Notes: a model not told the origin generated them from the sequence alone. A stretch of 64,000 nucleotides of DNA from Regnicoccus_A sp014224355 (GCF_050920705.1 NZ_CP154799.1:186001-250000); one strand, 5' to 3'; shown: positions 36,306 to 46,160, counted from the first letter of the stretch. Made by a program: numbers and translations.

Positions 36306-36950
36306 TCAGCCCAGGGCGAAGGTGGCCAGATAGGGCAACCGTGCTGCCGTCCGCTGCAGCTCCTCCTCGTGGGAGAGCAGCTGGCCGGTGGCATTCCACT
36401 GGCCGCTGAGCAACATCTGTTGTGGACCAGCCGCCATGGAGAGGTCCCATCGCTGCGCTGGCTCCAGGCCCGCTGCAGGAGCCTGGCCGCGGATCTCCGC
36501 CGAAGCCAGATCGAGCAGAAAGCAGGCGGCAGGATCGGCGAGCGCCTGCTGCTGCAGCGCAAGGATCGTGGCGTGATCAGCGCTGAGGCAGGGGATCCCC
36601 AAAGCCAGGCAGTTGCCGAAGAAGATCTCGGCGAAACTCTCGCCCACCACGGCTCGGATTCCCCAGCGCATCAGGGCCTGGGGCGCATGCTCCCGGCTGG
36701 AGCCGCAGCCGAAATTTCGATTGACCACCAGGATCGTGGCCCCCTGATGCTCGGGGCGATCGAAGGGGTGGGAGCCGGCCAGCTCGAGGCGGTCGTCTGC
36801 GAAGGCCCCCTCGGCCAGCCCCTCGAAAGTGACGCACTTCAGGAAACGGGCCGGAATGATCCGGTCCGTGTCGATGTCGTCGCCGGCGACGACGACGATG
36901 CGGCCAGCGACCTCAGGGATCGGGCCGAAGGGAAAGGGCGAAGCGCTCAT
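36306..36950 (-). CDS. leuD: 3-isopropylmalate dehydratase small subunit
   Basis: Small subunit of isopropylmalate isomerase in leucine synthesis, 214 residues. VAGDDIDTDRIIPARFLKCVTFEGL (about 22-46), then NRNFGCGSSREHAPQALMRWGIRAVVGESFAEIFFGN (the swivel-domain signature, split) are diagnostic. The C-terminal ~50 residues are longer and less conserved than in E. coli. The start overlaps the leuC stop (36947-36950, ATGA), forming the leuCD operon. Confidence 0.95.
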   Translation of the reverse strand: MSASPFPFGPIPEVAGRIVVVAGDDIDTDRIIPARFLKCVTFEGLAEGAFADDRLELAGSHPFDRPEHQGATILVVNRNFGCGSSREHAPQALMRWGIRAVVGESFAEIFFGNCLALGIPCLSADHATILALQQQALADPAACFLLDLASAEIRGQAPAAGLEPAQRWDLSMAAGPQQMLLSGQWNATGQLLSHEEELQRTAARLPYLATFALG

Positions 36951-38440
36951 GGCAACGGGGATGGGGAGATGGCAACGGGCCGAGGCTCGGCCGAAGCGGA
37001 CCCAGCCACGGGGTGGCTCTCCAGCAGCTCCCGCACATCGCTCACCTGGCCGGTGACGGCCGCCGCGGCCACCATCGCCGGGCTCATCAGCAGGGTACGG
37101 CCGGAGGCTGAGCCCTGGCGGCCCTTGAAATTGCGGTTGCTGGAGCTGGCGCTGATCTGGCGACCCTCGAGCCGGTCAGGGTTCATCGCCAGGCACATCG
37201 AGCAGCCGGGTTCACGCCATTCGAAGCCCGCCTTCTCGAACAGGGTGTCAAGCCCCTCGGCCTCGGCCAGGGCGGCCACCTGCTCGGAGCCGGGCACCAC
37301 AAAAGCCTTGATGCCCGGGGCCACATGGCGACCAAGAGCCACCGCCGCCGCCGCTCGCAGATCACTCAGGCGGCCATTGGTGCAGCTGCCGATGAAACAG
37401 ACATCCACCGGCAGTCCCAGGATCGGAGCTCCCGGCGCCAGGCCCATGTAGTGGTAGGCCTCCTCGGCGATCGGGCGCTCCTCCGCGGGCATCTGCTCGG
37501 GGGTGGGCACAGCTTCATCGACCCCGATCCCCTGACCCGGTGTGATCCCCCAGGTGATGGTGGGGGGGATCGTGGCGGCCTCAAAACGCACCTCGTCGTC
37601 GAAACGGGCGTCAGGGCCGCTGGCCAGGGCACTCCACCAGGTCACCGCCCGATCCCAGGCCGCCCCCTCCGGGGCGAAGGGCCTGCCTTTGATGTAAGCG
37701 AAGGTGGTGGCGTCGGGGTTGACGTAACCGCAGCGGGCGCCCCCCTCGATCGCCATGTTGCACAGGGTCATGCGTTCCTCCATCGAGAGGGACTCGATGC
37801 AGGATCCGGCGAATTCATAGGCGAATCCCACACCCCCCTTCACCCCCAGGCTGCGGATCACGTGGAGGATCAGGTCCTTGGCGAATACCCCCGGCTGCAG
37901 AGTGCCCTCCACCAGAATCCGGCGCACTTTCAGCTTGTTCATCGCCAGGCTCTGGCTGGCGAGCACATCGCGCACCTGGCTGGTGCCGATGCCGAAGGCG
38001 ATCGCCCCGAAGGCTCCATGGGTGGAGGTGTGGGAATCACCGCAGGCGATCGTCATTCCCGGCTGACTCAGGCCCAGCTCCGGTGCAATCACGTGCACGA
38101 TCCCCTGACGGCCGCTGCCGAGGGCATGGAGGGTGATGCCGTGCTCAGCGCAGTTGCGCTCCAGCGTGGCGAGCATCTCCTCAGCGAGGGGGTCGGCGAA
38201 GGGACGCGCCTGGGAGGTGGTGGGCACGATGTGATCAACCGTGGCCACGGTGCGCTCGGGATGACGCACGCCCAGTCCAAGCTCCTTCAGGGCCGCGAAG
38301 GCCTGGGGGCTGGTCACCTCATGAATCAGGTGCAGACCGATGAACAGTTGGGTGGACCCTCCAGGCAGCTCCGCCACGCGGTGCAGGTCCCAGACCTTAT
38401 CGTACAGCGTGCCGGCGCTCACCGTGCCTCCGATGCCCAA
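36947..38440 (-). CDS. leuC: 3-isopropylmalate dehydratase large subunit
   Basis: Large, iron-sulfur subunit of isopropylmalate isomerase (aconitase family), 497 residues. SAGTLYDKVWDLHRV and VDHIVPTT at the N-terminus, CGDSHTSTHGAFGAIAFGIGTS in the middle, and cluster ligands in CFIGSCTNGRLSDL plus EPGCSMCLAMNPDRL. One small departure: the usual CASTSNRNF reads SASSSNRNF, which lacks the non-ligand Cys. The last ~25 residues (Pro/Ser-rich) extend past the usual end. It is coupled to leuD by ATGA overlap; cinA ends 11 bases upstream on the same strand coordinate, so cinA may be part of the transcript order cinA-after-leuC is not implied. Confidence 0.95.
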   Translation of the reverse strand: MGIGGTVSAGTLYDKVWDLHRVAELPGGSTQLFIGLHLIHEVTSPQAFAALKELGLGVRHPERTVATVDHIVPTTSQARPFADPLAEEMLATLERNCAEHGITLHALGSGRQGIVHVIAPELGLSQPGMTIACGDSHTSTHGAFGAIAFGIGTSQVRDVLASQSLAMNKLKVRRILVEGTLQPGVFAKDLILHVIRSLGVKGGVGFAYEFAGSCIESLSMEERMTLCNMAIEGGARCGYVNPDATTFAYIKGRPFAPEGAAWDRAVTWWSALASGPDARFDDEVRFEAATIPPTITWGITPGQGIGVDEAVPTPEQMPAEERPIAEEAYHYMGLAPGAPILGLPVDVCFIGSCTNGRLSDLRAAAAVALGRHVAPGIKAFVVPGSEQVAALAEAEGLDTLFEKAGFEWREPGCSMCLAMNPDRLEGRQISASSSNRNFKGRQGSASGRTLLMSPAMVAAAAVTGQVSDVRELLESHPVAGSASAEPRPVAISPSPLP

Positions 38441-38451
38441 GACGGACCAAC

Positions 38452-39798
38452 CTAGGGCGCAAGGGCCAGGCCCTTCGCCTCAGTCTCCGCCAGCAGACGA
38501 CGCCTGAGGCGGTTGAGGGCTTCGCCGACGCTGACCGTCTGAATCCAGTCGCGGCTGCGGCCTCCACCGAAACGCACCCCCTCACTGGTGCTGCCCCCGG
38601 GGCCCGCCAGGGCGATGTGGACCAACCCCACCGGCTTGCCGGGGCTGCCACCACCGGGGCCGGCCACGCCGGTCAGGGCCAGGGCCCAGGTGCTGCCCGT
38701 GACCCGCCGCGCCCCTTCGGCCATGGCAATCGCGACCGGATCGCTCACGGCCCCATGGGCTTCGAGCATGGCGGCAGGCACCTCCAGCAACTGCTGCTTG
38801 ACGACGTTGGCGTAGGCGATCACCCCGCCGAGGAACACATCTGAAGCCCCGGGCACCGCCGTCAGTGCCGCACCCAGCCCACCGCCCGTGCACGATTCCG
38901 CCACCGCCAGTGTCTCCGCCCGCCGCCGCAACAGCTCCAGGCAGAGAGAGGCCTGGCTGTCGTCATCGATCCCGTAGAACCAGGACCCCAGCCGCTGGAT
39001 CAGCTCGGCTTCCACTGGGGCAAGAAGCTGCTCGGCCTGCTGGAGCGTGGGTGCCTGGGCCGTGATCCGCAGTTTCACCTCGCCGGTGCCGGCGTAGGGG
39101 GCCACGGTGGGGTTCTCCAGCTCCAGCAGGTCGGCCACCTGCTCGGCCAGGAGTGATTCCCCGGCGCCCCAGAAGCGCAGGATCCGGCTGGAGAACACAC
39201 CCTCCACAAGCCCCTGACCCCTCAGCCAGGGCGCCGCCGTGGCGGCCCACATCGCCCGCAGCTCGGCGGGCACCCCCGGGAAGGTGAGCAGGGTGAAACC
39301 GGGCCTGGGGGTCCAGATCATGCCGGGAGCCGTGCCCACCGGGTTGGGCAACAGCTCTGCCCCCACCGGTAGGAGGGCCTGCTTGCGGTTGCTCGGCGAC
39401 GGGGTCCGATCCAGGGCGGCGAATTTGGTCTGGATGTCGCCCCACACCTCGGGGCGCTCCTGGAGCGGAGTGTCGAAGGCGGCGGCCAGGGCCTCGGTGG
39501 TGAGGTCATCGGGGGTGGGACCGAGGCCGCCTGTGCAGATGAGCACACGGCAGCGGCGGGAGGCCTCCCGCACCTCGGCGATCAGGCGCTCACGGTTGTC
39601 CCCTACCACCGTCTGGCGGTAGTGGGGCAGGCCAAGGCCGGCCAGCTGCTCCGCCAGCCAGCGGGCATTGCCATTGAGGATGTTGCCCAGCAGCAGCTCC
39701 GTGCCGACGCAGAGGATTTCTGTGCAGCGGGTTTCGCGGCCCTGGACGTCGCCTCCGTGGCGGGGCCCGATCTCAGGGCTGGGGGTCACGGCCGACAT
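38452..39798 (-). CDS. cinA: CinA-family nicotinamide-nucleotide amidohydrolase
   Basis: A 448-residue two-domain CinA: the N-terminal MoaB/MogA-like domain (EILCVGTELLLGNILNGNARWLAEQL, then CTGGLGPTPDDLTTEALA) and the C-terminal PncC deamidase domain (LAVAESCTGGGLGAALTAVPGASDVFLGGVIAYAN and ALTGVAGPGGG). It hydrolyses nicotinamide mononucleotide in pyridine salvage and may cleave ADP-ribose; it is also linked to competence in some bacteria. ATG 39798 was used; it overlaps the WecA-type gene's stop by 26 bases, so the genes are coupled. leuC follows on the same strand after 11 bases. Confidence 0.93.
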   Translation of the reverse strand: MSAVTPSPEIGPRHGGDVQGRETRCTEILCVGTELLLGNILNGNARWLAEQLAGLGLPHYRQTVVGDNRERLIAEVREASRRCRVLICTGGLGPTPDDLTTEALAAAFDTPLQERPEVWGDIQTKFAALDRTPSPSNRKQALLPVGAELLPNPVGTAPGMIWTPRPGFTLLTFPGVPAELRAMWAATAAPWLRGQGLVEGVFSSRILRFWGAGESLLAEQVADLLELENPTVAPYAGTGEVKLRITAQAPTLQQAEQLLAPVEAELIQRLGSWFYGIDDDSQASLCLELLRRRAETLAVAESCTGGGLGAALTAVPGASDVFLGGVIAYANVVKQQLLEVPAAMLEAHGAVSDPVAIAMAEGARRVTGSTWALALTGVAGPGGGSPGKPVGLVHIALAGPGGSTSEGVRFGGGRSRDWIQTVSVGEALNRLRRRLLAETEAKGLALAP

Positions 39799-40927
39799 CA
39801 CAGGGAAATGACGGGGAGGAGTCGGTGGAGGTGGTTGAGCCGGTGGTGGGATCACTCAGCAGGTGGCGCTGGCGACGGGATCCCAGCACCGCTCCGATCA
39901 GCACGGCGGTGGCCAGGGCCAGCCAGAGGAAGCGCATTTCCACGTTGGCCGCCACCAGGGCCAGGGCAGCCAGCCACTGGGTGAAGGCATAGATCAGCAG
40001 GACCGTGCGGCGATGGCTGAAGCCGGCCCGTAGCAGGCGGTGATGAAGGTGGCGACGGTCGGGATAGAAGGGGGAATGACCTTCGCTGAGACGGCCCATG
40101 ATCACCGCCGACATGTCGGCCAGGGGCAGCGACAGGATCAGCAGCGGGAACAGCAGGCTGACGGTGGTGAGGCCCTTGGCCGGGCCGACGATGCTGATCG
40201 CCGCCAGGGCGAAGCCGAGGAAATAGGACCCGCCATCGCCCATGAAGATGCGGGCGGGATTGAAATTGTGGCGGAGGAAGCCGAGGCAGGCTCCGGCCAG
40301 GGAGGCCGCCAGCAGACCGGCTGCGCTCTGCTGCAGGCTGAAACTCACCGAGAGCAGCCCGACGGCGGCAATGCCACCGACGCCGGCGGCCAGTCCATCG
40401 AGTCCATCGATCCAGTTGATGGCGTTGGTGATGCCCACCAACCAGATCACCGTGGCCAGCAGGCTGAGCCCATCGGGCAGGGGGAAGGCCAGGGACGGCA
40501 GGCCGAACAGGCCCAGCGGCAGATCGATTGCTCCGATCCGTACGCCCTCACTCCAGACCACCACGGCCACGGCTACCTGGCCGGCAAGGCGCGGCAGGGG
40601 CGGCAGGGCGAAGAGGTCATCGGCCAGACCGATCACGAAATAACAGAGTGCGCCGGCCAGGGTGGTCCAGATCAGCTGATCCCGGTCGGGAGCCACGGTG
40701 CCGAACCCTCCCAGGGCCCAGGTGATCGCCAGGGCCAGGGAAAAACCAACCACCATGCCGATGCCTCCCAGCCGCACCATCGGGATGTCGTGCTGTTTGC
40801 GCGAATCGGGTGGATCGAACAGGCCGTAGCGGAGCCCCATCCAGCGCACCAGTGGCACGATCAGCGCCGTGAGCAGGGCGGCGATCACAAAGGTCAGCAG
40901 GGCCGCGGCCAGCGGGCTGGAGGCCAT
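39773..40927 (-). CDS. WecA/MraY-family UDP-GlcNAc (or related) polyprenyl-phosphate transferase
   Basis: A 384-residue polytopic enzyme with about eleven membrane helices that transfers a sugar-1-phosphate from a UDP-sugar to undecaprenyl phosphate, the first step of surface glycan synthesis. Motifs: RKQHDIPMVRLGGIGMV (about 43-59), IGLADDLFALPP (Asp-Asp), NAINWIDGLDGLAAG, GDGGSYFLGF and the His loop DRRHLHHRLLRAG. These favour the WecA/TagO group over MraY. The Ser/Thr-rich C-terminus overlaps cinA. ATG 40927; sequence upstream in frame has no homology. Confidence 0.9.
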   Translation of the reverse strand: MASSPLAAALLTFVIAALLTALIVPLVRWMGLRYGLFDPPDSRKQHDIPMVRLGGIGMVVGFSLALAITWALGGFGTVAPDRDQLIWTTLAGALCYFVIGLADDLFALPPLPRLAGQVAVAVVVWSEGVRIGAIDLPLGLFGLPSLAFPLPDGLSLLATVIWLVGITNAINWIDGLDGLAAGVGGIAAVGLLSVSFSLQQSAAGLLAASLAGACLGFLRHNFNPARIFMGDGGSYFLGFALAAISIVGPAKGLTTVSLLFPLLILSLPLADMSAVIMGRLSEGHSPFYPDRRHLHHRLLRAGFSHRRTVLLIYAFTQWLAALALVAANVEMRFLWLALATAVLIGAVLGSRRQRHLLSDPTTGSTTSTDSSPSFPCDVGRDPQP

Positions 40928-41076
40928 CGTCACGCCCCTCGGCCCCGCATCGGGGCTCCAGGGTCGGCCAGCAGCCTGAAAAGGGAGCACGGCCCTGGGC
41001 TGGGCAACGCTGGTGGCAACGTCGCGGGGCGAGCCATGCAAGGACCGGATCGAGTAGGAAGCTTAGGCAGCCGGGG

Positions 41077-42395
41077 TCAGGCGGGCAGGGGTATGCGGCT
41101 GGGTGCGTAGAGCGGATGGCGCTGACAGAGCGCACGCACCCGCTCACGGCAGCGCAGCTCGATGACGCTGTCGTCGGGATGGAGCAGGCGATCAGCGATC
41201 ACATCGGCCACCTCAATGAAATCCTCGGCATCAAAGCCACGGGTGGTGAGGGCGGCTGTGCCGAGGCGCAGGCCACTGGTGACGAAGGGCGATTCAGGGT
41301 CGAACGGCACGGTGTTCTTGTTGGCCGTGATGTTCACCTCACTCACCAGAAGGTCGGCCACCTTGCCGGTGAGGCCGATTGAGCGCAGATCGAGCAGCAC
41401 CAGGTGATTGTCGGTGCCGCCGGAAACCACGGCGATGCCGCGCTCCTGGATCCGAGCGGCCAGGGCCTGGGCATTGCGGATCACCTGCTGGCTGTAGGCC
41501 CTGAAGGCCGGCTGCAGGGCCTCGCCGAAGGCCACCGCCTTTGCCGCCACCACATGCTCCAGGGGCCCCCCTGGCTGCCGGGGAAGACGGCCTTGTCGAA
41601 GCGCTTGCCGAACTCTGCGTCATTGCAGAGGATGAGGCCGCCGCGGGGGCCGCGCAGGGTCTTGTGGGTGGTGGTGGTGACCACATGGCAATGGGGGATG
41701 GGGCTGGGGTGGGCTCCCGTCGCCACCAGGCCGGCGATGTGGGCCATGTCGGCCAGCAGGAAGGCATCAACGGAATCGGCGATCGAGCGGAAGGCCGCGA
41801 AATCAATCGTGCGGGGATAGGCGGAGTAGCCGCAGATGATCAGCCTGGGGCGGTGCTGCTCCGCCAGAGCCCGGATGGCGTCGTAGTCGAGCTGGTGGGT
41901 GTGGGGATCGACGCCGTAATGGACGGCCTTGAACCACTTGCCAGAGACATTCACCGGTGAGCCATGGGTGAGATGGCCGCCATGGGAGAGGTCCATGCCC
42001 AGGATCGTGTCGCCGGGCTGAAGCAGGGCCAGGAACACCGCGAAGTTGGCCTGGGCGCCGCTGTGGGGCTGCACATTCGCCCAGGCGGCACCGAACAGCT
42101 GCCGGGCCCGGGCGATCGCCAGCTCCTCGATCGCGTCGACGTGCTCGCAGCCTCCGTAGTAGCGCTTGTGGGGCAGGCCTTCGGCGTACTTGTTGGTGAG
42201 CACCGACCCCTGGGCCTCCATCACGGCCCTGGAGGTGAAATTCTCGCTGGCAATCAGCTCGAGGTGACTCTGCTGTCGCTCCAGTTCCCGGCCGATCAGG
42301 GCGGCGATGGCTGGGTCACCGGCCGCCAGGGACTGGTTCAGGGGCGTACCGGTGGCATCCACCATGGCGTCGACGAAAAGGCGCGAGAAGTGCAT
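41077..42395 (-). pseudogene. glyA: Serine hydroxymethyltransferase, interrupted by a 1-nt frameshift
   Basis: PLP enzyme interconverting serine and glycine with tetrahydrofolate; about 439 residues when restored. LELIASENFTSRAVMEAQGS, YYGGCEHVD, LADMAHIAGLVATG and PLP lysine in TTTTHKTLRGPRGG are all intact. After FPGSQGGP the frame fails: a G4-C6 block at 41562-41571 appears one base short. Adding one base gives GGPLEHVVAAKAVAFGEAL, the expected sequence, and the frame then runs to 41077. The enzyme is nearly universal and no second copy is seen here, so a base-call error is the likely cause rather than a pseudogene. tRNA-Arg lies about 120 bases upstream on the same strand. Confidence 0.85.
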
Positions 42396-42482
42396 CGTAA
42401 GAAATCACCCCGGCGCGCCCGCTGGCCCGGGTGTCCTGGCCGGCAGGGGCATCACCAGGGGGGAGCCGGGGGGATGAATTGC

Positions 42483-42510
42483 CAAAAAAAACCGCCCTGT
42501 ACGGACGGTT
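42483..42510 (-). terminator. Rho-independent terminator of tRNA-Arg
   Basis: On the minus strand AACCGTCC (42510-42503), a 5-base loop and GGGCGGTT (42497-42490) form an 8-bp stem with one G-T pair, followed directly by a T tract of at least six. It lies 7 bases after the tRNA-Arg 3' end. Confidence 0.85.
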
Positions 42511-42516
42511 GACAAG

Positions 42517-42590
42517 CGCGCCTGGAGAGATTCGAACTCCCGACCCTCTGATCCGTAGTCAGATGCTCTAATCCGCTGAGCTACAAGCGC
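42517..42590 (-). tRNA. tRNA-Arg (anticodon ACG)
   Basis: A 74-base class I tRNA on the minus strand: acceptor GCGCTTG/CAGGCGC (one G-T pair), D-arm AGCTCAGCGGATTAGAGC, anticodon stem TCTGA/TCAGA around loop CTACGGA (anticodon ACG, read as ICG), T-arm with GGTTCGAATC-type GAGTTCGAATC. CCA is not encoded. A strong terminator follows. Confidence 0.95.
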
Positions 42591-42687
42591 CTGCGGTTTC
42601 ATTCTCACCGCACGGGGGGGCCATCCGTCAACTGTCGTCCGGGCACAATCGGGCCAGCCACCGCAGACGCTGCGTCTCCCCTCCCCC

Positions 42688-42945
42688 ATGCCGATCCGCT
42701 GGTACGGCCCCGCCGACACCTCCGATCCCACCTACCGCCACTACGAGCGGATCGTGAACCTCTGCCTCCATGGCGGCCTGTTCGCTGCCGTAAACAGTGG
42801 TCTTTGGTTCGTGCAGCGGCTGCGCCATCCCTGGCAGCATCTGAGCTGGCTGACTCTGGCCTGGGGGGCTGGCTGGCTGCTGCACCTCATCATCGTGTTG
42901 CGGTTGCGACCACAGGCCAACGGGCTGGAGCAAGGTGAAGGCTGA
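42688..42945 (+). CDS. Small two-helix membrane protein of unknown function
   Basis: An 85-residue protein: N-terminal MPIRWYGPADTSDPTYRHYER (soluble, charged, split before helix), then two hydrophobic segments (VNLCLHGGLFAAVNSGLWFV and LSWLTLAWGAGWLLHLIIVL). No family was identified, but codon use and a DUF3181 gene 15 bases downstream on the same strand support a real gene. Confidence 0.6.
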   Translation: MPIRWYGPADTSDPTYRHYERIVNLCLHGGLFAAVNSGLWFVQRLRHPWQHLSWLTLAWGAGWLLHLIIVLRLRPQANGLEQGEG

Positions 42946-42960
42946 GCGCACACCACCCCC

Positions 42961-43251
42961 GTGAGCCTGACGGCAAGCGAACTCGAGGAGCTGAGCCTGG
43001 CCCTGGCGGATCGCCTCTACATCCAGGTGGCCGGCTGGCATCTCTACCTGGGTGACGCGGGTCTGGCGATGACCCTGGCGATCGAATGCTCCGCCCGGCT
43101 CGATCAGGGGCCTGGGGTCTGCGCCCGCCAGGCCCTCGAGGCGGTGCAGGTGCCGATCGGTGGAGGCTCAGGCCGCCTGCCCCTGGCCCGCCTGCTGCCC
43201 CCAGGGCAGTTGCGGGATCTCGAGGACGTGCTGGAGAACGTGGGTCGCTGA
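42961..43251 (+). CDS. DUF3181-family protein
   Basis: A 96-residue soluble protein with LSLALADRLYIQVAGWHLYLGDAGLAMTLAIE (about 11-42) and GSGRLPLARLLPPGQLRDLEDVLE. This matches the cyanobacterial DUF3181 family, whose function is unknown. Start GTG 42961. It lies in a run of three small conserved plus-strand genes between tRNA-Arg and murJ. Confidence 0.72.
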   Translation: MSLTASELEELSLALADRLYIQVAGWHLYLGDAGLAMTLAIECSARLDQGPGVCARQALEAVQVPIGGGSGRLPLARLLPPGQLRDLEDVLENVGR

Positions 43252-43331
43252 GCCGGCCCGGCTGAAGAAGCACGACAGTGCCGGCCTTGGCGTTGACCTG
43301 CGGATAAGGTCAAACCCGTTGCAGGCGTTGG

Positions 43332-43598
43332 ATGCTGGTCATCGAGGTCACCAATGCCCGTGAGGTGGTCAGGCAGCGCATCGGCCCGCTGGGAGGTCGC
43401 CTGATCGGCAAGGTCGTCGACGCCGAGGCCCAGGTGGAGAAGGCATTGATTCAGGAACTGGAGAACGCCTTTCGGGACTTCGGCATCGAGGCGCGGATCT
43501 TCTCGGTGGATGGCCCTCAGATGCTGGGACGCAGTCACCTGGAGATCCCGGTGCAGGTGCGCGAGGAGCGACGGGTGACCATCACGAACCCCGACTGA
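43332..43598 (+). CDS. Small conserved cyanobacterial protein of unknown function
   Basis: An 88-residue protein, MLVIEVTNAREVVRQRIGPL onwards, with GRLIGKVVDAEAQVEKALIQELENAF (about 22-47) and a strand-rich C-terminus (ARIFSVDGP, LEIPVQVREERRVTI). It has the regular alternating pattern of a compact alpha-beta fold and looks strongly conserved, but I do not recognise the family. The last 17 bases overlap the 3' end of murJ on the other strand once murJ's frame is restored. Confidence 0.65.
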   Translation: MLVIEVTNAREVVRQRIGPLGGRLIGKVVDAEAQVEKALIQELENAFRDFGIEARIFSVDGPQMLGRSHLEIPVQVREERRVTITNPD

Positions 43599-45193
43599 GA
43601 CGGCCAGCCATCTGTCGGGCCAGATCTCGGGCCTCCGGCACACCCGCCCAGCTCGCCAGCAGCCCGTAGAGACCCAGTCCCAGTCCGGCACTCAGACCGC
43701 ACTGCAGCAGTTGGCCCAGCAGCCCGTCCGGCCAGGCCACAAGTCCTGAGAGCGCCCAGGCGGCCAGCCCCCGGCCACGGCCGCCAGCAGCAGCAGCAGA
43801 CTGTCGCGGCCCCAGACCCTCAGGGGCAGGCGTCCCAGACGTCGCTGCAGGGCCAGCAGCAAGCCGGCACAGGTGAGCAGGTTGACCCCCACTGTGGCCA
43901 GCACCAGGCCTGGAGCCCCGAAGTTGAGCCCAGGCAGCTGAAGCCCCCAGGGGCTGGGACCGCCCACCAGCACCCAGTCGAAGATCACGTTGAAGCCGAT
44001 GCCGGCCATGGAGAAACGGAACGGCGTCGTGCCGTCCCCAAGGGCGTAGAACACCCGCACGAGCACGTCCCGACCCAGATAGGCCGGCATGCCCACGCCG
44101 TAGGCCATCAGCAGGCTGGCCACCAGCAGCGCCGCTCCCCTATCGAACGCCCCCCGCTCGTAGACCACAGCCACGATCGGAACGGCCAGGGCCACGAACA
44201 GGGCCCCCAGCGGCATCATGCTGGCGGTGGAGAGCATCAGGCCCTGGCGGATCCTGTCCACCAGGGCCGGGCGATCCGCCGGGGCCGTGAGTCGGGCGAA
44301 GACCGGCAGCAGCGGCACCAGCAACGCGTTGGAGAGCAGGCCGAGGGGCGTCTGCACCAGCAGGTTCGCGTAGCCCAGGCCAGCGGCGGCCCCGACGATG
44401 CCGGAGGCGAAGAACAGGTCGGTGAAGACGTTGATCTGCAGCATCCCCGAGGAGAGGGTGGCCGGGCCCATCACCTGCAGCACCTCACGCACGCCCGGGT
44501 GCTGCCAGTCCCACACCAGCTGGAAGCGATGCAGGCCCTGCTTCGCCAGGGCCGGTAACTGGATCAGCCACTGCAACACAGCCCCCAGGGTGGTGGAGGC
44601 CGCCAGCACGATCCCCCCAGCACCGCCGTGGCCGGCAGAGCAATCGCGGCACCCAGCTGAAACCAGAGCAGGCCGATGCCGGCGATCATCGCCACGCTCG
44701 ACACCAGTGGGCTCACCGAAGGCAGCCAGAAGACATCGGCCGCATTGAGAGCCCCGAAGCCCAGGCCGATCAGCCCGGCGAACAGGGCCATCGGCGCCAT
44801 CCAGCGCAGCTGCACCACGGCGATGGCATGGCGCTCCGCATCCAGCCCAGGCCCCACCAGGGTGATCAGGGGATCAGCGGCAACGAGCAGCAGCACCGTC
44901 ACCACCAGCAGGCCCACGCCCACAAGCGTGTTGATGGCCGCCAGCACGTGGGCGCCCTCTTGGCGGGGGCGGCGGGCCAGCACGCTGACCATGGCGCTGT
45001 GAAAGGGCCCGTTGATGCCTCCCAGCAGGATCAGCAGGAATCCCGGCAGCACATAGGCATAGTTGTACGCGTCGTAGGCGGCCCCCACCCCGAAGGCGGC
45101 GGCGATCACCTGCTGGCGCAGCAGACCCGCCACCTTGCTCAGGCCGGTCGCCACCGCCACGATCAGGGCGATGCGCCGCAGGGATTTCGCCAT
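43582..45193 (-). pseudogene. murJ: Lipid II flippase MurJ, interrupted by two 1-nt frameshifts
   Basis: MATE/MVF-fold flippase that moves lipid II across the plasma membrane for peptidoglycan; about 536 residues after restoration, with the family's 14 membrane helices. AKSLRRIALIVAVATGLSKVAG and RQQVIAAAFGVGAAYDAYNYA are the typical N-terminus. The frame breaks at C6 44613-44618 (add one base: VLGGIVLAASTTLG) and again at C5 43768-43772 (add one base: AVAGGLAAWALSGLV), then ends at 43584-43582. Both repairs give sensible membrane sequence. Because MurJ is essential and both breaks are short homopolymers, sequencing error is the best explanation. Divergent from sfsA. Confidence 0.85.
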
Positions 45194-45264
45194 CCGGTCA
45201 GGCCGTCGGCCCCCATCCACCGTGGGATTCTCCACCCTGCCGCCCAAGGCCAGCCCCTGAATCG

Positions 45265-46098
45265 ATGCCGGTCCCCCAGAACAGCCACGGCCGTGCCGGT
45301 GCCCAGGCCGACGGAACGCAGATCCTGCCGCTGCAGAACCTGGTGGAGGGCGTGCTGCTGCGGCGGTACAAGCGCTTCCTGGCGGATGTGGAACTGCCCG
45401 ATGGCCAGGTGGTGACGGCCCATTGCCCCAACACCGGTCCCATGACCGGGGTTCTCCACCCGGGCGGGCGGGTGCGCCTGCGCCACGACCCCAGACCGGA
45501 ACGCAAGCTGGCCTGGACCTGGGAGCAGGCCCTGGTGCCCGGCAGCGACGGTGAGCCCTGCTGGGTGGGGGTGAACACGGCCCTGCCCAACAGGCTGGTG
45601 AGGGCCACGATCGAAGCGGGCTGCCTGAAGCCATGGCTGGGACCGATCGGCTCGATCCGTGCCGAGGTGGCCTACGGCCAAGGCCGTCGCAGTCGGATCG
45701 ATCTGCTCCTGAGCCCTGCAGCCGAGGCCACCGATCCGCGGCCGATCTACCTGGAGGTCAAGAACACCACCTGGAGCCGGGGGGATCTGGCCCTGTTCCC
45801 GGATACGGTCACCGAGAGGGGACAGAAGCACCTGCGCGAGCTGATGGCGGTTGGCCCCGAAGCCAGGGGCCTGCTGGTTCCCTGCCTCAGCCGCGCCGAC
45901 GTCACGCGCTTCGCGCCCGGGGATTCGGCCGATCCCCGCTACGGCGAGCTGTTCCGGCAGGCCCTGGCAGCGGGAGTGGAGGTGCTACCTCTGCGCTACC
46001 GCTTCAGCGCCGAGGCCGTGACCTGGATCGGCGTGGCGGAACTGGTGCCTCAGGAGCCCGAGGCCCATCCCTGCGTGAACGGATCGGGAATTTTGTAG
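45265..46098 (+). CDS. sfsA: SfsA family protein
   Basis: A 277-residue SfsA homologue with YKRFLADVELPDGQVVTAHCPNTGPMTG (about 35-62), RPIYLEVKNTTWSRGDLALFPDTVTERGQKHLREL (about 168-202, split) and LLVPCLSRADVTRFAPG. The family was named for sugar-fermentation stimulation in E. coli and has a nuclease-like fold (OB plus restriction-enzyme-like Glu-x-Lys, seen here as LEVKN); the real function is unsettled. The ATG at 45265 gives an N-terminal extension of ~20 residues. amt follows 106 bases downstream after a candidate NtcA site. Confidence 0.92.
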   Translation: MPVPQNSHGRAGAQADGTQILPLQNLVEGVLLRRYKRFLADVELPDGQVVTAHCPNTGPMTGVLHPGGRVRLRHDPRPERKLAWTWEQALVPGSDGEPCWVGVNTALPNRLVRATIEAGCLKPWLGPIGSIRAEVAYGQGRRSRIDLLLSPAAEATDPRPIYLEVKNTTWSRGDLALFPDTVTERGQKHLRELMAVGPEARGLLVPCLSRADVTRFAPGDSADPRYGELFRQALAAGVEVLPLRYRFSAEAVTWIGVAELVPQEPEAHPCVNGSGIL

Positions 46099-46136
46099 CG
46101 GATGCCACCAGCGGTTGGTTCCACTTCGCGCACTTT
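46095..46136 (+). promoter_or_regulatory. Candidate NtcA-dependent promoter of amt
   Basis: GTA-N8-CAC (46095-46108) differs from the NtcA operator GTA-N8-TAC at one base. CACTTT (46131-46136), one mismatch from TANNNT, begins 22 bases after it, matching class II NtcA promoter spacing. The ammonium transporter gene, a known type of NtcA target, starts at 46205. The operator's first bases overlap the sfsA stop codon. Confidence 0.35.
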
Positions 46137-46160
46137 TGCCCTGTAGGAACGCTTCCGGGC